This document shows positions 24,250 to 33,016 of a stretch of 45,434 nucleotides of DNA, piece by piece; position 1 is the first letter of the stretch, and each line of letters starts with the position of its first letter. A model generated the notes under the pieces. The model was not told the origin of the DNA. It saw nothing but the letters and a program-made list of their open reading frames with translations, and ran no database searches. Location: contig CAZIWX010000009.1 of the NCBI GenBank assembly GCA_964543125.1, forward strand, positions 1 to 45,434, in the 5' to 3' direction. Origin of the DNA: CAZIWX01 sp964543125. GTDB lineage: Bacteria; Fidelibacterota; UBA8477. The position numbers were made by a program, and so were the translations under genes.

Positions 24250-25632
24250 ATGATTATCAGTAAATCAAAACCTTTCAGGCGGGTTATTTCCGCCGTTGGG
24301 CGGTATATGAATAATGATGCATTAGAAAAGGTGAAGAGTAAGCGTGAATCGATAAAGAAACACAAGGAGATAATTCCGTATAAAAAAATTATTCTTTACC
24401 TGGTATTCAGCTACTTTTTATTCATAATTTGGAATTGCACTTCACCTGAAGATGATAAATCCACGGATGTTTCACCAGCTCCTATTATCCTCATCTCCCT
24501 GGATGGCTTTCGCTGGGATTATATGGACCGAACTCATACTCCGAACATGGATTACCTGGCGGCGCGGGGCGTACGGGCGGAAGCTTTGATTCCGGTTTAT
24601 CCGTCACTTACATTTCCCAATCATCTCTCAATCATTACCGGTTGTTATCCGGAGAACCACGGTATAGTCTCGAACAAGATGTGGGATCCCCTATTTGAGG
24701 AATGGTATACTATCGGTGAAGGGTCTGAATCGGTTCAGGATGGTAAATGGTACGAAGCCGAACCTTTCTGGGTAACCGTGGAAAAAGCCGGATTGAAATC
24801 CGCTATATATCACTGGCCAGGTAGTGAAGCGGAAATCATGGGGTATCGCCCAAATCAATATTATGTATATGATGGTTCCGTTACCAATGAGGAAAAAATT
24901 GATCAAGCGCTTGCCTGGCTGGATCTCCCGCCCGAAGAACGTCCCGTGTTTATTGCCCTTTATTTCGGCGAGGCAAACTATTATGGACACCGCCTCGGAG
25001 TAGAAGTGGCAGCCATGGATACCGTGATCCAGGGATTAGATCATAATATTGGTCAACTTATAACCGGCCTTGAGCAACGGGATATTCTGGACAAAATCAA
25101 TATCATAATCGTCGGGGATCATGGTATGGTCGATCTTGACCAAAATAAAGTGGTTTTCCTGGATGATTATATATCGATTCAAGACCTTGAGCGTTACAGT
25201 CTCGGTCCCGTTGCGATGCTTGATCCAATCGAAGGGATGTTAGATTCGGTATATACTGCCTTGCATGCTGCTCATCCTCATTTCCAGGTGTACAAGAAAG
25301 AAGAAGCACCGGAACATCTTCACTATCGCAACCATCGAAGAATACCCCCGTTGGTAGGGATTCCCGACGAATCATGGTATGTAACGACTCATTACTATTT
25401 CGATAACCAGGGCTTCTTTGGTAATTATGTAGCGACCCATGGATATGACCCCTCAATCAGTTCAATGCAGTCAATATTTCTTGCCTCGGGTCCACATTTT
25501 AAAAAAGGGATAACGGTTCCGAAATTCCAGAACATACACATCTATAATTTAATGGCGAAAATCCTTGAATTAAATGGCGCACCTAATGATGGTAATCTCG
25601 ATTCGGTGCAAGCAATGTTAGTATCCGAATAA
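24250..25632 (+). CDS. type I phosphodiesterase/nucleotide pyrophosphatase (NPP/ENPP family), membrane-anchored
   Basis: This 460-residue protein has a hydrophobic anchor near residues 48-63 (YLVFSYFLFIIWNC, possibly a lipobox) and an alkaline-phosphatase-superfamily catalytic domain. Visible motifs are SLDGFRWDY (metal ligand Asp85), SLTFPNHLSIITG (nucleophile Thr121), GDHGM (metal Asp/His) and ATHGYDP (metal His). The family motif usually written EPDxxGH appears as EANYYGH, so the expected metal-binding Asp is Asn243. The His of that motif is kept. NPP enzymes hydrolyse nucleotide pyrophosphates or phosphodiesters outside the cytoplasm. The N-terminal 40 residues before the anchor are basic; ATG 24307 is an alternative start. 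It is an AT-richer gene of the accessory island with no clear operon partner. Confidence 0.85.
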   Translation: MIISKSKPFRRVISAVGRYMNNDALEKVKSKRESIKKHKEIIPYKKIILYLVFSYFLFIIWNCTSPEDDKSTDVSPAPIILISLDGFRWDYMDRTHTPNMDYLAARGVRAEALIPVYPSLTFPNHLSIITGCYPENHGIVSNKMWDPLFEEWYTIGEGSESVQDGKWYEAEPFWVTVEKAGLKSAIYHWPGSEAEIMGYRPNQYYVYDGSVTNEEKIDQALAWLDLPPEERPVFIALYFGEANYYGHRLGVEVAAMDTVIQGLDHNIGQLITGLEQRDILDKINIIIVGDHGMVDLDQNKVVFLDDYISIQDLERYSLGPVAMLDPIEGMLDSVYTALHAAHPHFQVYKKEEAPEHLHYRNHRRIPPLVGIPDESWYVTTHYYFDNQGFFGNYVATHGYDPSISSMQSIFLASGPHFKKGITVPKFQNIHIYNLMAKILELNGAPNDGNLDSVQAMLVSE

Positions 25633-25917
25633 TCTGCATTCACCAGGTGGCAGGTTCATCCGGGAGAAGCCTTTGTGGGAAATCCCAAATCTAGACTTCG
25701 TTACGATTGATAAATGACTTTGGGAATAGCGCTTCGATTGTACAGAATTTCGGCGCCGGTGACTTTTTTCGCTGGGTGACCACCTTGCCCGGTTACGGAT
25801 CGTTCGGCGGATCCGGCATCCGCCCCCGGGGGATGTGATAGTGTTTCACGGTTGTTTAAGGTAAACCCCAAAGTCAAGACAGGTACTTGCTGGTTTTTTG
25901 TTTGTGATTGTTCTGGT
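25633..25917. other. intergenic region after the phosphodiesterase gene
   Basis: No intact gene is seen. Together with the remnant at 25918-26144 this gives over 600 bases without a functional gene. Sequence such as the GC-rich run at 25800-25835 suggests decayed coding DNA, but no family can be named. Confidence 0.4.
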
Positions 25918-26144
25918 AACGGATTTCATCAATCCAAACCCTGGACAAATTGGTATGAGTTCCAATACGGAATCGGGGTTCACTTACCGGGGGGGGTAAC
26001 GCAGATTTGACCTACCTTGGCGAAACAGGGGACATGCTGAATTATTTAGAAAAACTGGATGGAATTAAGCGCGCCAAGATTGCCTTGGATATGTTTGGGT
26101 TTTATTGGCATGTAAATCCCATGACCCTGGTTGGATTGTTCTGA
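25918..26144 (+). pseudogene. frameshifted gene remnant with a G8 tract
   Basis: One frame reads KPWTNWYEFQYGIGVHLPGG and then stops. The next frame after the G8 run (25989-25996) reads NADLTYLGETGDMLNYL, then KRAKIALDMFGFYWHVNP and ends LVGLF-stop at 26144. With nine Gs the two parts would be one continuous frame. The aromatic, glycine-rich strands look like an exported or barrel-type protein, but I do not recognise a family. No start codon or ribosome site can be assigned, so decay is the simplest reading; slippage-based switching is an alternative. Confidence 0.5.
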
Positions 26145-26170
26145 TTTAACGCCGGCAGTTTACGCAACCG

Positions 26171-26211
26171 TATTAAAATCAAAGTCTCCGCTGATTGGAG
26201 CGGAGGCTTTG
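26171..26211 (-). terminator. strong Rho-independent terminator of the Hmc-like operon
   Basis: Arms 26180-26192 and 26199-26211 are 13 bases long with one mismatch, joined by a 6-base loop. On the minus strand the stem is followed by ATTTTAATA. It lies about 40 bases beyond the stop of the last minus-strand cytochrome gene, so it ends that operon. Confidence 0.85.
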
Positions 26212-26251
26212 TGTTACCAAGAGACCAGGGAGGTCGGTTTTCAGTCAGGGT

Positions 26252-27124
26252 TTATTTCACTGGTTCTCCCGGCAGGTCATCCGGATAAACCACATCAGCA
26301 TGGCAACCGGCACACCGGGGTGGTTGATCGTAGCGCTCGTCCACATGACACTCGTTGCACTCAAAATCTACATGGGAATCACTTAACACCAGCCCGGTAA
26401 GAGCGTGTGAAAAACCCGGGGTTTCCTGTTGCTGATGACAAAACCCGCAACCCTCGGCCGGTTGGGTCTCATGACAGCCGGAACATGGTTCGTGATGTAC
26501 CGCCAGGGTCTTTTTCAGGGGAGCGATTTTTTGAATACCTTCGTGGCAGGTACTACAGTTTTCCTTATGATGACAGTCGACACATCCGAGCCGGTATAAT
26601 TCCACATGCTCCCGGTGATGAAATGTCACCACCCGGCCCGGTTTGTAACCGGTATTAAACACCCGCTTCTCGGGAACCAGGATGGTTGGATGCTGCACAC
26701 CGATAATGTCTGTTTTATCCACCTTGGGCTGAGACGCTTCCGGTGAAAGTTCGGCTTTTCGTGCATGACAAGTTTCGCAAACCTCCCGGGATTCCCATTC
26801 CTTGTGACAACTAAGACATTGCCGGTGATAGGCGCCATTCAAGGTCGGCTGGTTCAGGTCATGTCGTTCCGCGTCCGTGGTGTGGCAATCGTGGCAGGGT
26901 TGAATTTTTTCGCCTGGATTATTGTGATGGCAGATTTCACATCCCCGGCCCATGGTGGCCATCTCCGAGTGAAGTTTGTGCTGGAAAATGACCGGCTCGA
27001 AAATACTCTCCAATTGATCAAGAATGACCACCTCCGGCACGCTATCCGCAGAAGATTGTGCGGACAGGCTCAAGGTTAGAGCCCATAAGGCCAAAGGAAT
27101 CAGGCAAGCTCGAAGTAACCGCAT
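26252..27124 (-). CDS. decahaem (10-haem) cytochrome c, periplasmic
   Basis: This 290-residue exported protein has a signal peptide ending LSLSAQ and ten CXXCH motifs (CEICH, CHDCH, CLSCH, CETCH, CVDCH, CSTCH, CSGCH, CGFCH, CNECH, CAGCH). Preceding His residues (FQHKLHS, FHHREHVE) are typical of class III/cytochrome c7-type bis-His haems. It is a close paralogue of the upstream 13-haem lipoprotein: nearly every haem and linker aligns (VILDQLESIFEPVIFQHKLHS against IDQLEKLYHPVIFQHRLHS). It lacks the N-terminal Cys cluster and a two-haem insertion. It starts 3 bases after that gene and is the last gene before the terminator. It likely serves as the soluble version or electron acceptor of the same complex. 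Confidence 0.9.
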   Translation of the reverse strand: MRLLRACLIPLALWALTLSLSAQSSADSVPEVVILDQLESIFEPVIFQHKLHSEMATMGRGCEICHHNNPGEKIQPCHDCHTTDAERHDLNQPTLNGAYHRQCLSCHKEWESREVCETCHARKAELSPEASQPKVDKTDIIGVQHPTILVPEKRVFNTGYKPGRVVTFHHREHVELYRLGCVDCHHKENCSTCHEGIQKIAPLKKTLAVHHEPCSGCHETQPAEGCGFCHQQQETPGFSHALTGLVLSDSHVDFECNECHVDERYDQPPRCAGCHADVVYPDDLPGEPVK

Positions 27125-27127
27125 GAT

Positions 27128-28309
27128 TTACTCCTCTTCTCCGGGTAAGTCGCCGGGATAACTGACATCATCACCGTGACAGGACTCACACTGGGGTGGT
27201 TGGTCGAATTTTTCATCCACATGGCATTCACCACACTCAAAATCGACATGCGATTCGCTCAATGTCAGTCCGGTTACAGCGTGCTTAAAATTACCGGCAT
27301 ACCAGTTGGTATGGCAGGCGGTGCAAGCTTTATTCAGACGAGTCAGCGGACGGTTTGGTGGATGGCAGTTGCTACAGGTAAGTTTCCGGTGAAACCGGTT
27401 CAGGGGCCAGCCGGTCAGGTCATGAGTAAATCCTTTACTCTCCTGATCTTTATGGCAAAATCCGCAGCTTTTCCGAGATACGGTATTGTGACACCGGGAA
27501 CAAGGCGAATGGTGAGCTTCCAGTTTATTCGCCATGGGTCTGATCTGACCCACCGCTTCATGGCACTGACTACAGTTCTCATCCCGGTGGCAGTTCACAC
27601 AACGATAGCGATAAAGCTCAACATGTTCCTGGTGATGAAAAGTCACCAGCTTGCCAATTTTCGAAGCGGTCTTGAACACTTGTTTTTCCGGAATATGAAT
27701 CGTGGGGTGGCCCACACCAATAATATCGGTTTTATCAATGGGAGCCGGTTTGGGTGCTTTCTGATCCAACGGCAGATGGCAGACATCGCAATTGGTGTCA
27801 TGACTCCAATCCCGGTGGCAATTCAGACACTGCCGGTGATAAGCGCCTTTCAGGCTGGGTTGGCGCAAATCGGTGTTGGTCATGCTGGAGCTGTGACAGT
27901 CCCGGCAAGGGGGGATCTTACCCTCCGGGCTATAGTGATGACACGCAGAGCAGCCCACGCCCATACCCGACATGCTGGAATGAAGACGGTGCTGAAAAAT
28001 GACCGGATGGTAGAGCTTTTCCAGTTGGTCGATGATCACTATTTCCGGTCCTTCGGACGGATTGTGTATTCCGCGGGAAACGTGCCAGGCAAGATCCCGG
28101 GGGCAGGCGATCAGACACGGGTCAGCCTGGGTAGGATTCTTACACAGATGGCAGGTATTACAAGGCAAGGCTTGCTTGGTCATAGCCTGAACATGGCGAT
28201 TTGTATCCAGTACGGCAGCCAGGGAGTCTTTGGGTAGCGAATAGGTTTTCTCTTTTTCACATCCCGCTAAGAACAACAGCAGTGCGAGTAAAAACATGAG
28301 CTGTTTCAT
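27128..28309 (-). CDS. 13-haem cytochrome c lipoprotein with an N-terminal Cys cluster
   Basis: This 393-residue protein has a classical lipobox LAGC (Cys17) and 13 CXXCH motifs. Near the N-terminus Cys50, Cys53, Cys56, Cys65 and Cys69-Pro form CNTCHLCK followed by PCLIACPRD. In this stretch a CXXCH and a CXXCK share Cys53, and the whole could instead hold an Fe-S cluster. Haems 2-9, 12 and 13 match the 10-haem paralogue downstream; haems 10-11 (CSNCH, CTACH) are an extra insertion. Its ATG overlaps the stop of the HybB-like gene (TAATG). It is the most likely large haem subunit (HmcA/TmcA-like role) of the membrane complex. Confidence 0.9.
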   Translation of the reverse strand: MKQLMFLLALLLFLAGCEKEKTYSLPKDSLAAVLDTNRHVQAMTKQALPCNTCHLCKNPTQADPCLIACPRDLAWHVSRGIHNPSEGPEIVIIDQLEKLYHPVIFQHRLHSSMSGMGVGCSACHHYSPEGKIPPCRDCHSSSMTNTDLRQPSLKGAYHRQCLNCHRDWSHDTNCDVCHLPLDQKAPKPAPIDKTDIIGVGHPTIHIPEKQVFKTASKIGKLVTFHHQEHVELYRYRCVNCHRDENCSQCHEAVGQIRPMANKLEAHHSPCSRCHNTVSRKSCGFCHKDQESKGFTHDLTGWPLNRFHRKLTCSNCHPPNRPLTRLNKACTACHTNWYAGNFKHAVTGLTLSESHVDFECGECHVDEKFDQPPQCESCHGDDVSYPGDLPGEEE

Positions 28310-29520
28310 TAGGCATTCCTCCGGTTCTGAATGACCGGGAGATGAATAACCAGAAAACGATATACCAGGATGAGAGCTGATATCAATCCCAGCGTCAGCA
28401 GAATTTCCCAGAGGGTTGGAACATAGCGTGAAGTGCTGTAGAGTGGTTTGTAAGCCACGAGATAGACATTGATGCGATTAAGCACCACTCCCAGCACGAC
28501 CATCAGGGCGGCACTGAAGAGCCAGCCAGGTGAACGGCGCACTTTTCGGTTGAGGAGCAGGATAAATGGCGCTATTCCACCGAAAATGATCTCGGCGAGG
28601 AAAAACCAGGTTTCCAGAGACCCATTTAAATTACCCCAGGCTTCACGAATAGTCAGATCGGAGAGGCGCGTTGCCAGGTACAGTCCCAGAAGCGGCGGAA
28701 TGAAGCGTGCAAAGGGTGCGAGAAGCTCCATTTCCGGTTTTAGTCCAAAGGAGCGTGCGGCGGCCAGGGATTCCACCACGATCATTGAAAACCCAACCGT
28801 TATCGCCGAGAGGAGAAATTCCAGGGCCAGAATGGGGGTCCACCACAGCGGTGACATTTTTGACTTTACCAACACCATCAAAGCTCCCAACGAGGATTGG
28901 TGCATAAAGGATAAAACCACACCCAAAATGATAAAAATGAACATGATCCCGCCCATCTTCCGGTGGAGGAACCCCAGGAGTTTGGATAGAGGCTTATTCA
29001 GGAACTTGAATAGGGGAAGATTTACCCGGTCATGAAATTCCTCGGCAATGATGGGGATGAATTCGATGTACAGCACTGTCAGGTAAGTCATGACACACAT
29101 GCCCACTTCGAAAAGCGCTGAATTACCTTGCCACATTTGGGGGAGGATTGGGTGCCAGACATTGTAGTAGCGTCCCAGATCAACCAGGAGGCCCAGGACG
29201 ACAAAGGTGTAACCCAACAGGGCTGTCAGGAGTGCCGGACGAGCCAGCGGTTCATATTTTTCATTGTGAAAAATGTGAATTGCTAAAGCCGATGTAAACC
29301 CACCGGCCGCCAGCGCAACCCCGCAGGCCACATCGATGGCAATCCAAATGCCCCAGGGATATTGATCATTTAAATTAGTTACCAAACCAAGTCCGTAAAC
29401 AAATCGAACCGAAGCAATGATGAGAGCAGTTCCGAATAGCGCGGTCAGCACCCAAACCCCGGGTGTGAAATATTTTTGCCGTAGCGGTACCGCTAGTACT
29501 TGTTCATCCATGATGCACAT
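28309..29520 (-). CDS. NrfD/HybB-family integral membrane quinone-interacting subunit
   Basis: This 403-residue protein has about ten hydrophobic helices and family landmarks: QYPWGIWIAIDVACGVALAAGG near the N-terminus, LVDLGRYYNVWHP and VLNRINVYLV near the C-terminus. HybB and NrfD proteins carry no cofactor, bind quinone in the inner membrane and work with a ferredoxin-like HybA subunit, which is encoded just upstream (17-base overlap). ATG 29511 is an alternative start. With the adjacent multiheme cytochromes this makes an Hmc/Tmc-type transmembrane redox complex rather than a nitrite or polysulfide reductase, since no catalytic molybdenum or nitrite reductase subunit is present. Confidence 0.9.
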   Translation of the reverse strand: MCIMDEQVLAVPLRQKYFTPGVWVLTALFGTALIIASVRFVYGLGLVTNLNDQYPWGIWIAIDVACGVALAAGGFTSALAIHIFHNEKYEPLARPALLTALLGYTFVVLGLLVDLGRYYNVWHPILPQMWQGNSALFEVGMCVMTYLTVLYIEFIPIIAEEFHDRVNLPLFKFLNKPLSKLLGFLHRKMGGIMFIFIILGVVLSFMHQSSLGALMVLVKSKMSPLWWTPILALEFLLSAITVGFSMIVVESLAAARSFGLKPEMELLAPFARFIPPLLGLYLATRLSDLTIREAWGNLNGSLETWFFLAEIIFGGIAPFILLLNRKVRRSPGWLFSAALMVVLGVVLNRINVYLVAYKPLYSTSRYVPTLWEILLTLGLISALILVYRFLVIHLPVIQNRRNA

Positions 29521-30415
29521 CCCGGCTTTTGTCCGTGTTGGACTCAGACTCTACCGGTTTGGATAATTTCATGATCACACCCAACAAACCGTAAAACATG
29601 GCGGGGGGGACGAAATATTTAAAAATACCGTGTTGGATATGCTCGGGCAGGGCGACCAGCGAGGCTGCCTGGAGTTTGGGAAATTTCAGGTCTTCAAAGG
29701 GTTCACAGGAAATAAACATCCACGACGTGCCGCCAACTTCCGTTTCGCCATACACATGATCGATATATTTCTCAGGATTATCGGCAATCTTTTCATGGGC
29801 CAATTCAATCAATTCGCGCTGTTTACCAAAGGTCAGCGCATTGGTGGGACAAATTTCGACACACGCCGGCATTTTCCCTTCGTCCAGGCGATTCACACAC
29901 AGATCGCATTTTTGAACCACCGGTGTAAGAGCATTGCTGTATTCGTAGGCTGGGATTTGGAACGGGCAGGCGACCATGCAATATCGGCAACCGATGCACT
30001 TCCAGGCATCATAGGTCACCGGACCGAAATCCTGTTTCTCCAGTGCGCCTACAATGCAGGCCGAAACGCAAGCCGGCTCGTTGCAGTGCATACACTGGAC
30101 TTTGACATCCAGATCGGTTTGCTTGCAGCCGCGTTCGTAAAATCGGTTGACAACTGTGTAACCGGATTCATCGGGCCGCCGGTAGGTGCTGAATACACTT
30201 TTATCCTTATAAGATTCCAAGGATTGGTTTGGCATATTGTGGGCGTCTTTGCAAGCCCATTCACATTCGCGGCAACCAATGCATTCCGTAAAATCAGTGA
30301 GTACTCCCACCACATTGTCAGGATCAATTTTTGCCTGGGTTGCGGCCCGGGCGGATTCACCCGCCAATAGGGCGCCGGTGGCTCCCATGAATTTCAAAAA
30401 ATCTCGCCGTTCCAT
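29504..30415 (-). CDS. HybA-like periplasmic ferredoxin with Tat signal, four [4Fe-4S] clusters
   Basis: The 303-residue protein starts with a twin-arginine signal (MERRDFLKFMGATGALLAG). Four cysteine groups follow: CIGCRECEWAC, CMHCNEPACVSAC, CIGCRYCMVACPF and CDLCVNRL...ACVEICP. This is the DmsB/HybA/NrfC pattern for four [4Fe-4S] clusters. A C-terminal hydrophobic segment (FKYFVPPAMFYGLLGVIM) anchors it, as in HybA. It would relay electrons between periplasmic haems and the NrfD/HybB membrane subunit encoded next. A full Tat consensus means folded export to the periplasm. Confidence 0.93.
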   Translation of the reverse strand: MERRDFLKFMGATGALLAGESARAATQAKIDPDNVVGVLTDFTECIGCRECEWACKDAHNMPNQSLESYKDKSVFSTYRRPDESGYTVVNRFYERGCKQTDLDVKVQCMHCNEPACVSACIVGALEKQDFGPVTYDAWKCIGCRYCMVACPFQIPAYEYSNALTPVVQKCDLCVNRLDEGKMPACVEICPTNALTFGKQRELIELAHEKIADNPEKYIDHVYGETEVGGTSWMFISCEPFEDLKFPKLQAASLVALPEHIQHGIFKYFVPPAMFYGLLGVIMKLSKPVESESNTDKSRDVHHG

Positions 30416-30448
30416 TTTTACTCCACAGCTTCAGTCACTTAAACCAGT

Positions 30449-31018
30449 TTAGTTCCGTTTGGGTCTGGGGTGTGCAATCGCAGGGTATTTTTCCTCCCAT
30501 TTGAAGGGTTTATAGGTCGGTGAATTTTCGTTGTGGCAGACGATGCAGGTTTCAACCGTGGGATTCACCAGACCCACACTGGCTTTGGTAATTTTGCCGG
30601 CTTTAATTGCTTCTTTAACCTTTTTGGACTTATACTCACTACCCGGACCATGACACGATTCGCATCCTACCGCGGCCAGTTTTTCGTTCATTCGTTGAGC
30701 ACGAGCATCATCTGCCGGGATGTCTAAGCGATAACCGGAGGGTGCGCCCCAGCCGGTAACGTGACAACGAAGACAGGCCGGTGATCTCTCCGGGGCGGTT
30801 TTAAGCGCCATTTTTTTGGCGATAGCTTTGGATTCTTCAGTTAACAGTATTGCGTAAGATTTAGCGTGGCTGGTTGCTTTCCATTGGGCATACTGAGCGC
30901 CTTTTGCGGCTTTATTGTGGCAGGGCTTACAACGATTTGATCCCACATAATCAAATGTTTTGGTTTGAGCCCAAGCCATGCTGAAAATCGCTAATACAAT
31001 CAGACCTACCTGTTTCAT
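30449..31018 (-). CDS. tetrahaem cytochrome c554-like protein
   Basis: This 189-residue protein has a signal peptide (MKQVGLIVLAIFSMAWAQ) and four CXXCH motifs (CKPCH, CLRCH, CESCH, CIVCH). It shows the cytochrome c554/c-prime features YVGSNRCKPCH, a WKATSHAKSY segment and GCESCHGPGSEY. It is the first gene of the minus-strand operon, with a G-rich ribosome site (GGGGG) before its ATG. In nitrifiers c554 accepts electrons from hydroxylamine oxidation, but here no such enzyme is present. A role as soluble electron shuttle for the HybA/HybB-multiheme complex is inferred. Confidence 0.9.
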   Translation of the reverse strand: MKQVGLIVLAIFSMAWAQTKTFDYVGSNRCKPCHNKAAKGAQYAQWKATSHAKSYAILLTEESKAIAKKMALKTAPERSPACLRCHVTGWGAPSGYRLDIPADDARAQRMNEKLAAVGCESCHGPGSEYKSKKVKEAIKAGKITKASVGLVNPTVETCIVCHNENSPTYKPFKWEEKYPAIAHPRPKRN

Positions 31019-32009
31019 AGGTTACCCCCTTGGATGATGTGATTAGAAAAAGTGATTGAAATATATTTCCCGGCAGCCCGGAATAGCGGTCGTTTTCAGG
31101 GATTAGGAAGTTGGTTTTGGGAAATGGGGGGTGGTTAACCAGGGATGAACCCCGGGTCGATTGCTCACGATAGTTACGGCCTGTCGCCATATCGTCCCCC
31201 CGGCTGGGAATTGGCAAAATCGATGCCACTTAACAACCATGAATAGTTAACAATTTTTGTCAGGTTTGATGAACGGAACCGATTCGGCTCTTCACGAGCG
31301 AATTAAGTCATTAACGGCAAGTACTTAGCAAAAGCCCCGGTCATCCATGGTAAAAAAAATTATGCGGGCGTATTTATATGAGATTGGTATGATCAGATAA
31401 CGAAAACAAACCAAAATTTTTCAACATTACTGATAGTGAGAAAAACAGATAGAAACATAAAACCTTCCGCTCCCCAACAAAGACCGAAGTCGAACTCGCT
31501 AACGTCTCCTTTTAAAAAAGGGTGAAATCCGGCCGTGACTTATTTCGCTCCTTTCCGAAGGGAGAATAAAAGAGGGTAAATAACAAAATATTATAGACTA
31601 CACTATTCTCAAATCTCAAAATTACAGCCGCTTCATTTCTCGAAAAATCATTCCCTTTTAAGTCGTAGGCCTGGTTTTTACGTAAAAAAAGAAAGAAGCG
31701 GCGGTTTCAATTATTAGACTTGTCCCGGTAGCAAAAAAAAAGATTGGGCTGAAAAGGGCAGCGGGGGGATTCACATTTCGGAATCACAATGCAGTTTCAC
31801 CCCCTGGCCGCGGATATGCTTTTTACGCCTGATTTTTCCCCGGGCTTTCAACTCCCGCGATCCGGACGAGGTTTTTCAGGCGTTTATCACTTCAAATCAT
31901 CGTAAAGTCCGATTAGCCGGGGGGATATTTGCCGCAGCTCTCTGTATTATGTCATTAGGTTGAACTGATACGCCTTTGAATGGAGCGGTGACCGCGTTAG
32001 ATTAACCTG
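31019..32009. other. large divergent intergenic region
   Basis: 991 bases without a credible gene lie between the minus-strand redox operon and the plus-strand toroid/Lon genes, so promoters for both directions must be here. I see no convincing -35/-10 pair. A 14-base perfect palindrome TTTTTACGTAAAAA lies at 31675-31688. A dispersed repeat copy lies at 31501-31535, followed by a CTCCTT/AAGGGAG-type hairpin (31548-31566). Confidence 0.45.
31501..31535. repeat. dispersed intergenic repeat, copy B
   Basis: It is similar to 21601-21636: a CCTTTTAAAAAAGG palindrome followed by TGAAATCCGGCCG, with a second small hairpin downstream in both copies. Intergenic in both places. Confidence 0.55.
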
Positions 32010-33005
32010 ATGAAGCAATTAAAACCTAAAACGGCATTTCAAGCTTGGCTGGAAAGTCTGCGCGTAAATCCGGTAAAAGCCATATTGGCCAGAGCCGATT
32101 TGCCGGCGCGGTATTTTTTACTCCGGGATGTTTTAAAGGAAACCCACAGCGAGCGCTATTTGGGAATAAAAAAGAATCTTCGAAAATTCCGGCCGCGCCG
32201 CTTGATCATGCGAGCTCAGTCCACCGGCGGAATCTGGCCGGTGGCGCAATCGACACCCGGGCTAAACCCGGAACAAATCAAAACCCTCCGGTTTTTGCGT
32301 CAGGCTGAAATGCTCCACCGTCTCTTCGACCTTACGGCTACTTTGAGTCAGGAGCGGGTCAAAGATGGTTTGATCCAATTATTGAAGAACTTGGATGATT
32401 CGGGCGCCTTCCCCGGATATTTGCCGCAGCATGCCCACGCGTTGTTGGTAGCCGCCTTATATGGTTTGGATGGCAATCCCAAAGTAAGGGAGGCGTTTCT
32501 TTATGCCTTCCGTCGGCAACGTCCGGACGGCGGCTGGCTGGATCCCATATACTTGGGAAAAAACCAGGCTGAGAAGCAAATTCCCAGTTGCATTTGGACC
32601 ACGCTGCTGATGACTCTGGCAATTAGTCATAGTCCCGGTTTAAGACGCCGGGCCGGCGCCCAGCGGGCGGTGGAATTTTTAAAACAGCATTTTTTAGAAC
32701 GGAATTCAACCGGCCTGTTGCAGGCTGCGTCCACTTGGGATTTACTGGGTTATGGTTATTTCGGCGAGGGTGTGCTCCACGGTGGAACGCTTCGCTTGCT
32801 GGAAATAATAATGAATATGGAATCTCCACCCGACAAGTTCACCCGGAAAATAGTGGATTGGTTAAAAGGAATCCAGTTGTCCAACGGCTACTGGCCGGCA
32901 ATTGTGAAAAACGCCTACAGTGGCGATAGCTTTGTCACCGTAAGAGTATTAAGGGTAATCAAGTATTTTACGTCCCCAATGTTAATTGAAATAGATGCTG
33001 ACTGA
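32010..33005 (+). CDS. alpha-alpha toroid (terpenoid cyclase/prenyltransferase-like fold) protein
   Basis: This 331-residue protein consists of repeated helical hairpins. It has QW-like segments such as RRQRPDGGWLDP, MRAQSTGGIWPVAQ and KGIQLSNGYWPA, typical of the squalene-hopene cyclase/prenyltransferase toroid fold. It lacks the DXDD acid motif of cyclases and has no signal peptide. A cytoplasmic, non-cyclase protein of this fold is therefore most likely; its substrate is unknown. It ends 11 bases before the Lon start region in the same direction, suggesting co-transcription. No strong ribosome site is seen before ATG 32010. Confidence 0.75.
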   Translation: MKQLKPKTAFQAWLESLRVNPVKAILARADLPARYFLLRDVLKETHSERYLGIKKNLRKFRPRRLIMRAQSTGGIWPVAQSTPGLNPEQIKTLRFLRQAEMLHRLFDLTATLSQERVKDGLIQLLKNLDDSGAFPGYLPQHAHALLVAALYGLDGNPKVREAFLYAFRRQRPDGGWLDPIYLGKNQAEKQIPSCIWTTLLMTLAISHSPGLRRRAGAQRAVEFLKQHFLERNSTGLLQAASTWDLLGYGYFGEGVLHGGTLRLLEIIMNMESPPDKFTRKIVDWLKGIQLSNGYWPAIVKNAYSGDSFVTVRVLRVIKYFTSPMLIEIDAD

Positions 33006-33016
33006 AGAAAGGATTG

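Noticed and set aside
27176..28237. 353-residue plus-strand open frame opposite the 13-haem gene
   Set aside because: It is antisense to a protein with 13 CXXCH motifs and lipobox; its own sequence is a mirror of that gene (biased Met/Thr/Ile composition).
6652..31018. NrfA nitrite reductase or hydroxylamine oxidoreductase among the cytochromes
   Set aside because: No protein has the NrfA-type catalytic CXXCK site with the right haem number and no HAO-type pattern; the only CXXCK overlaps a CXXCH in the 13-haem protein.
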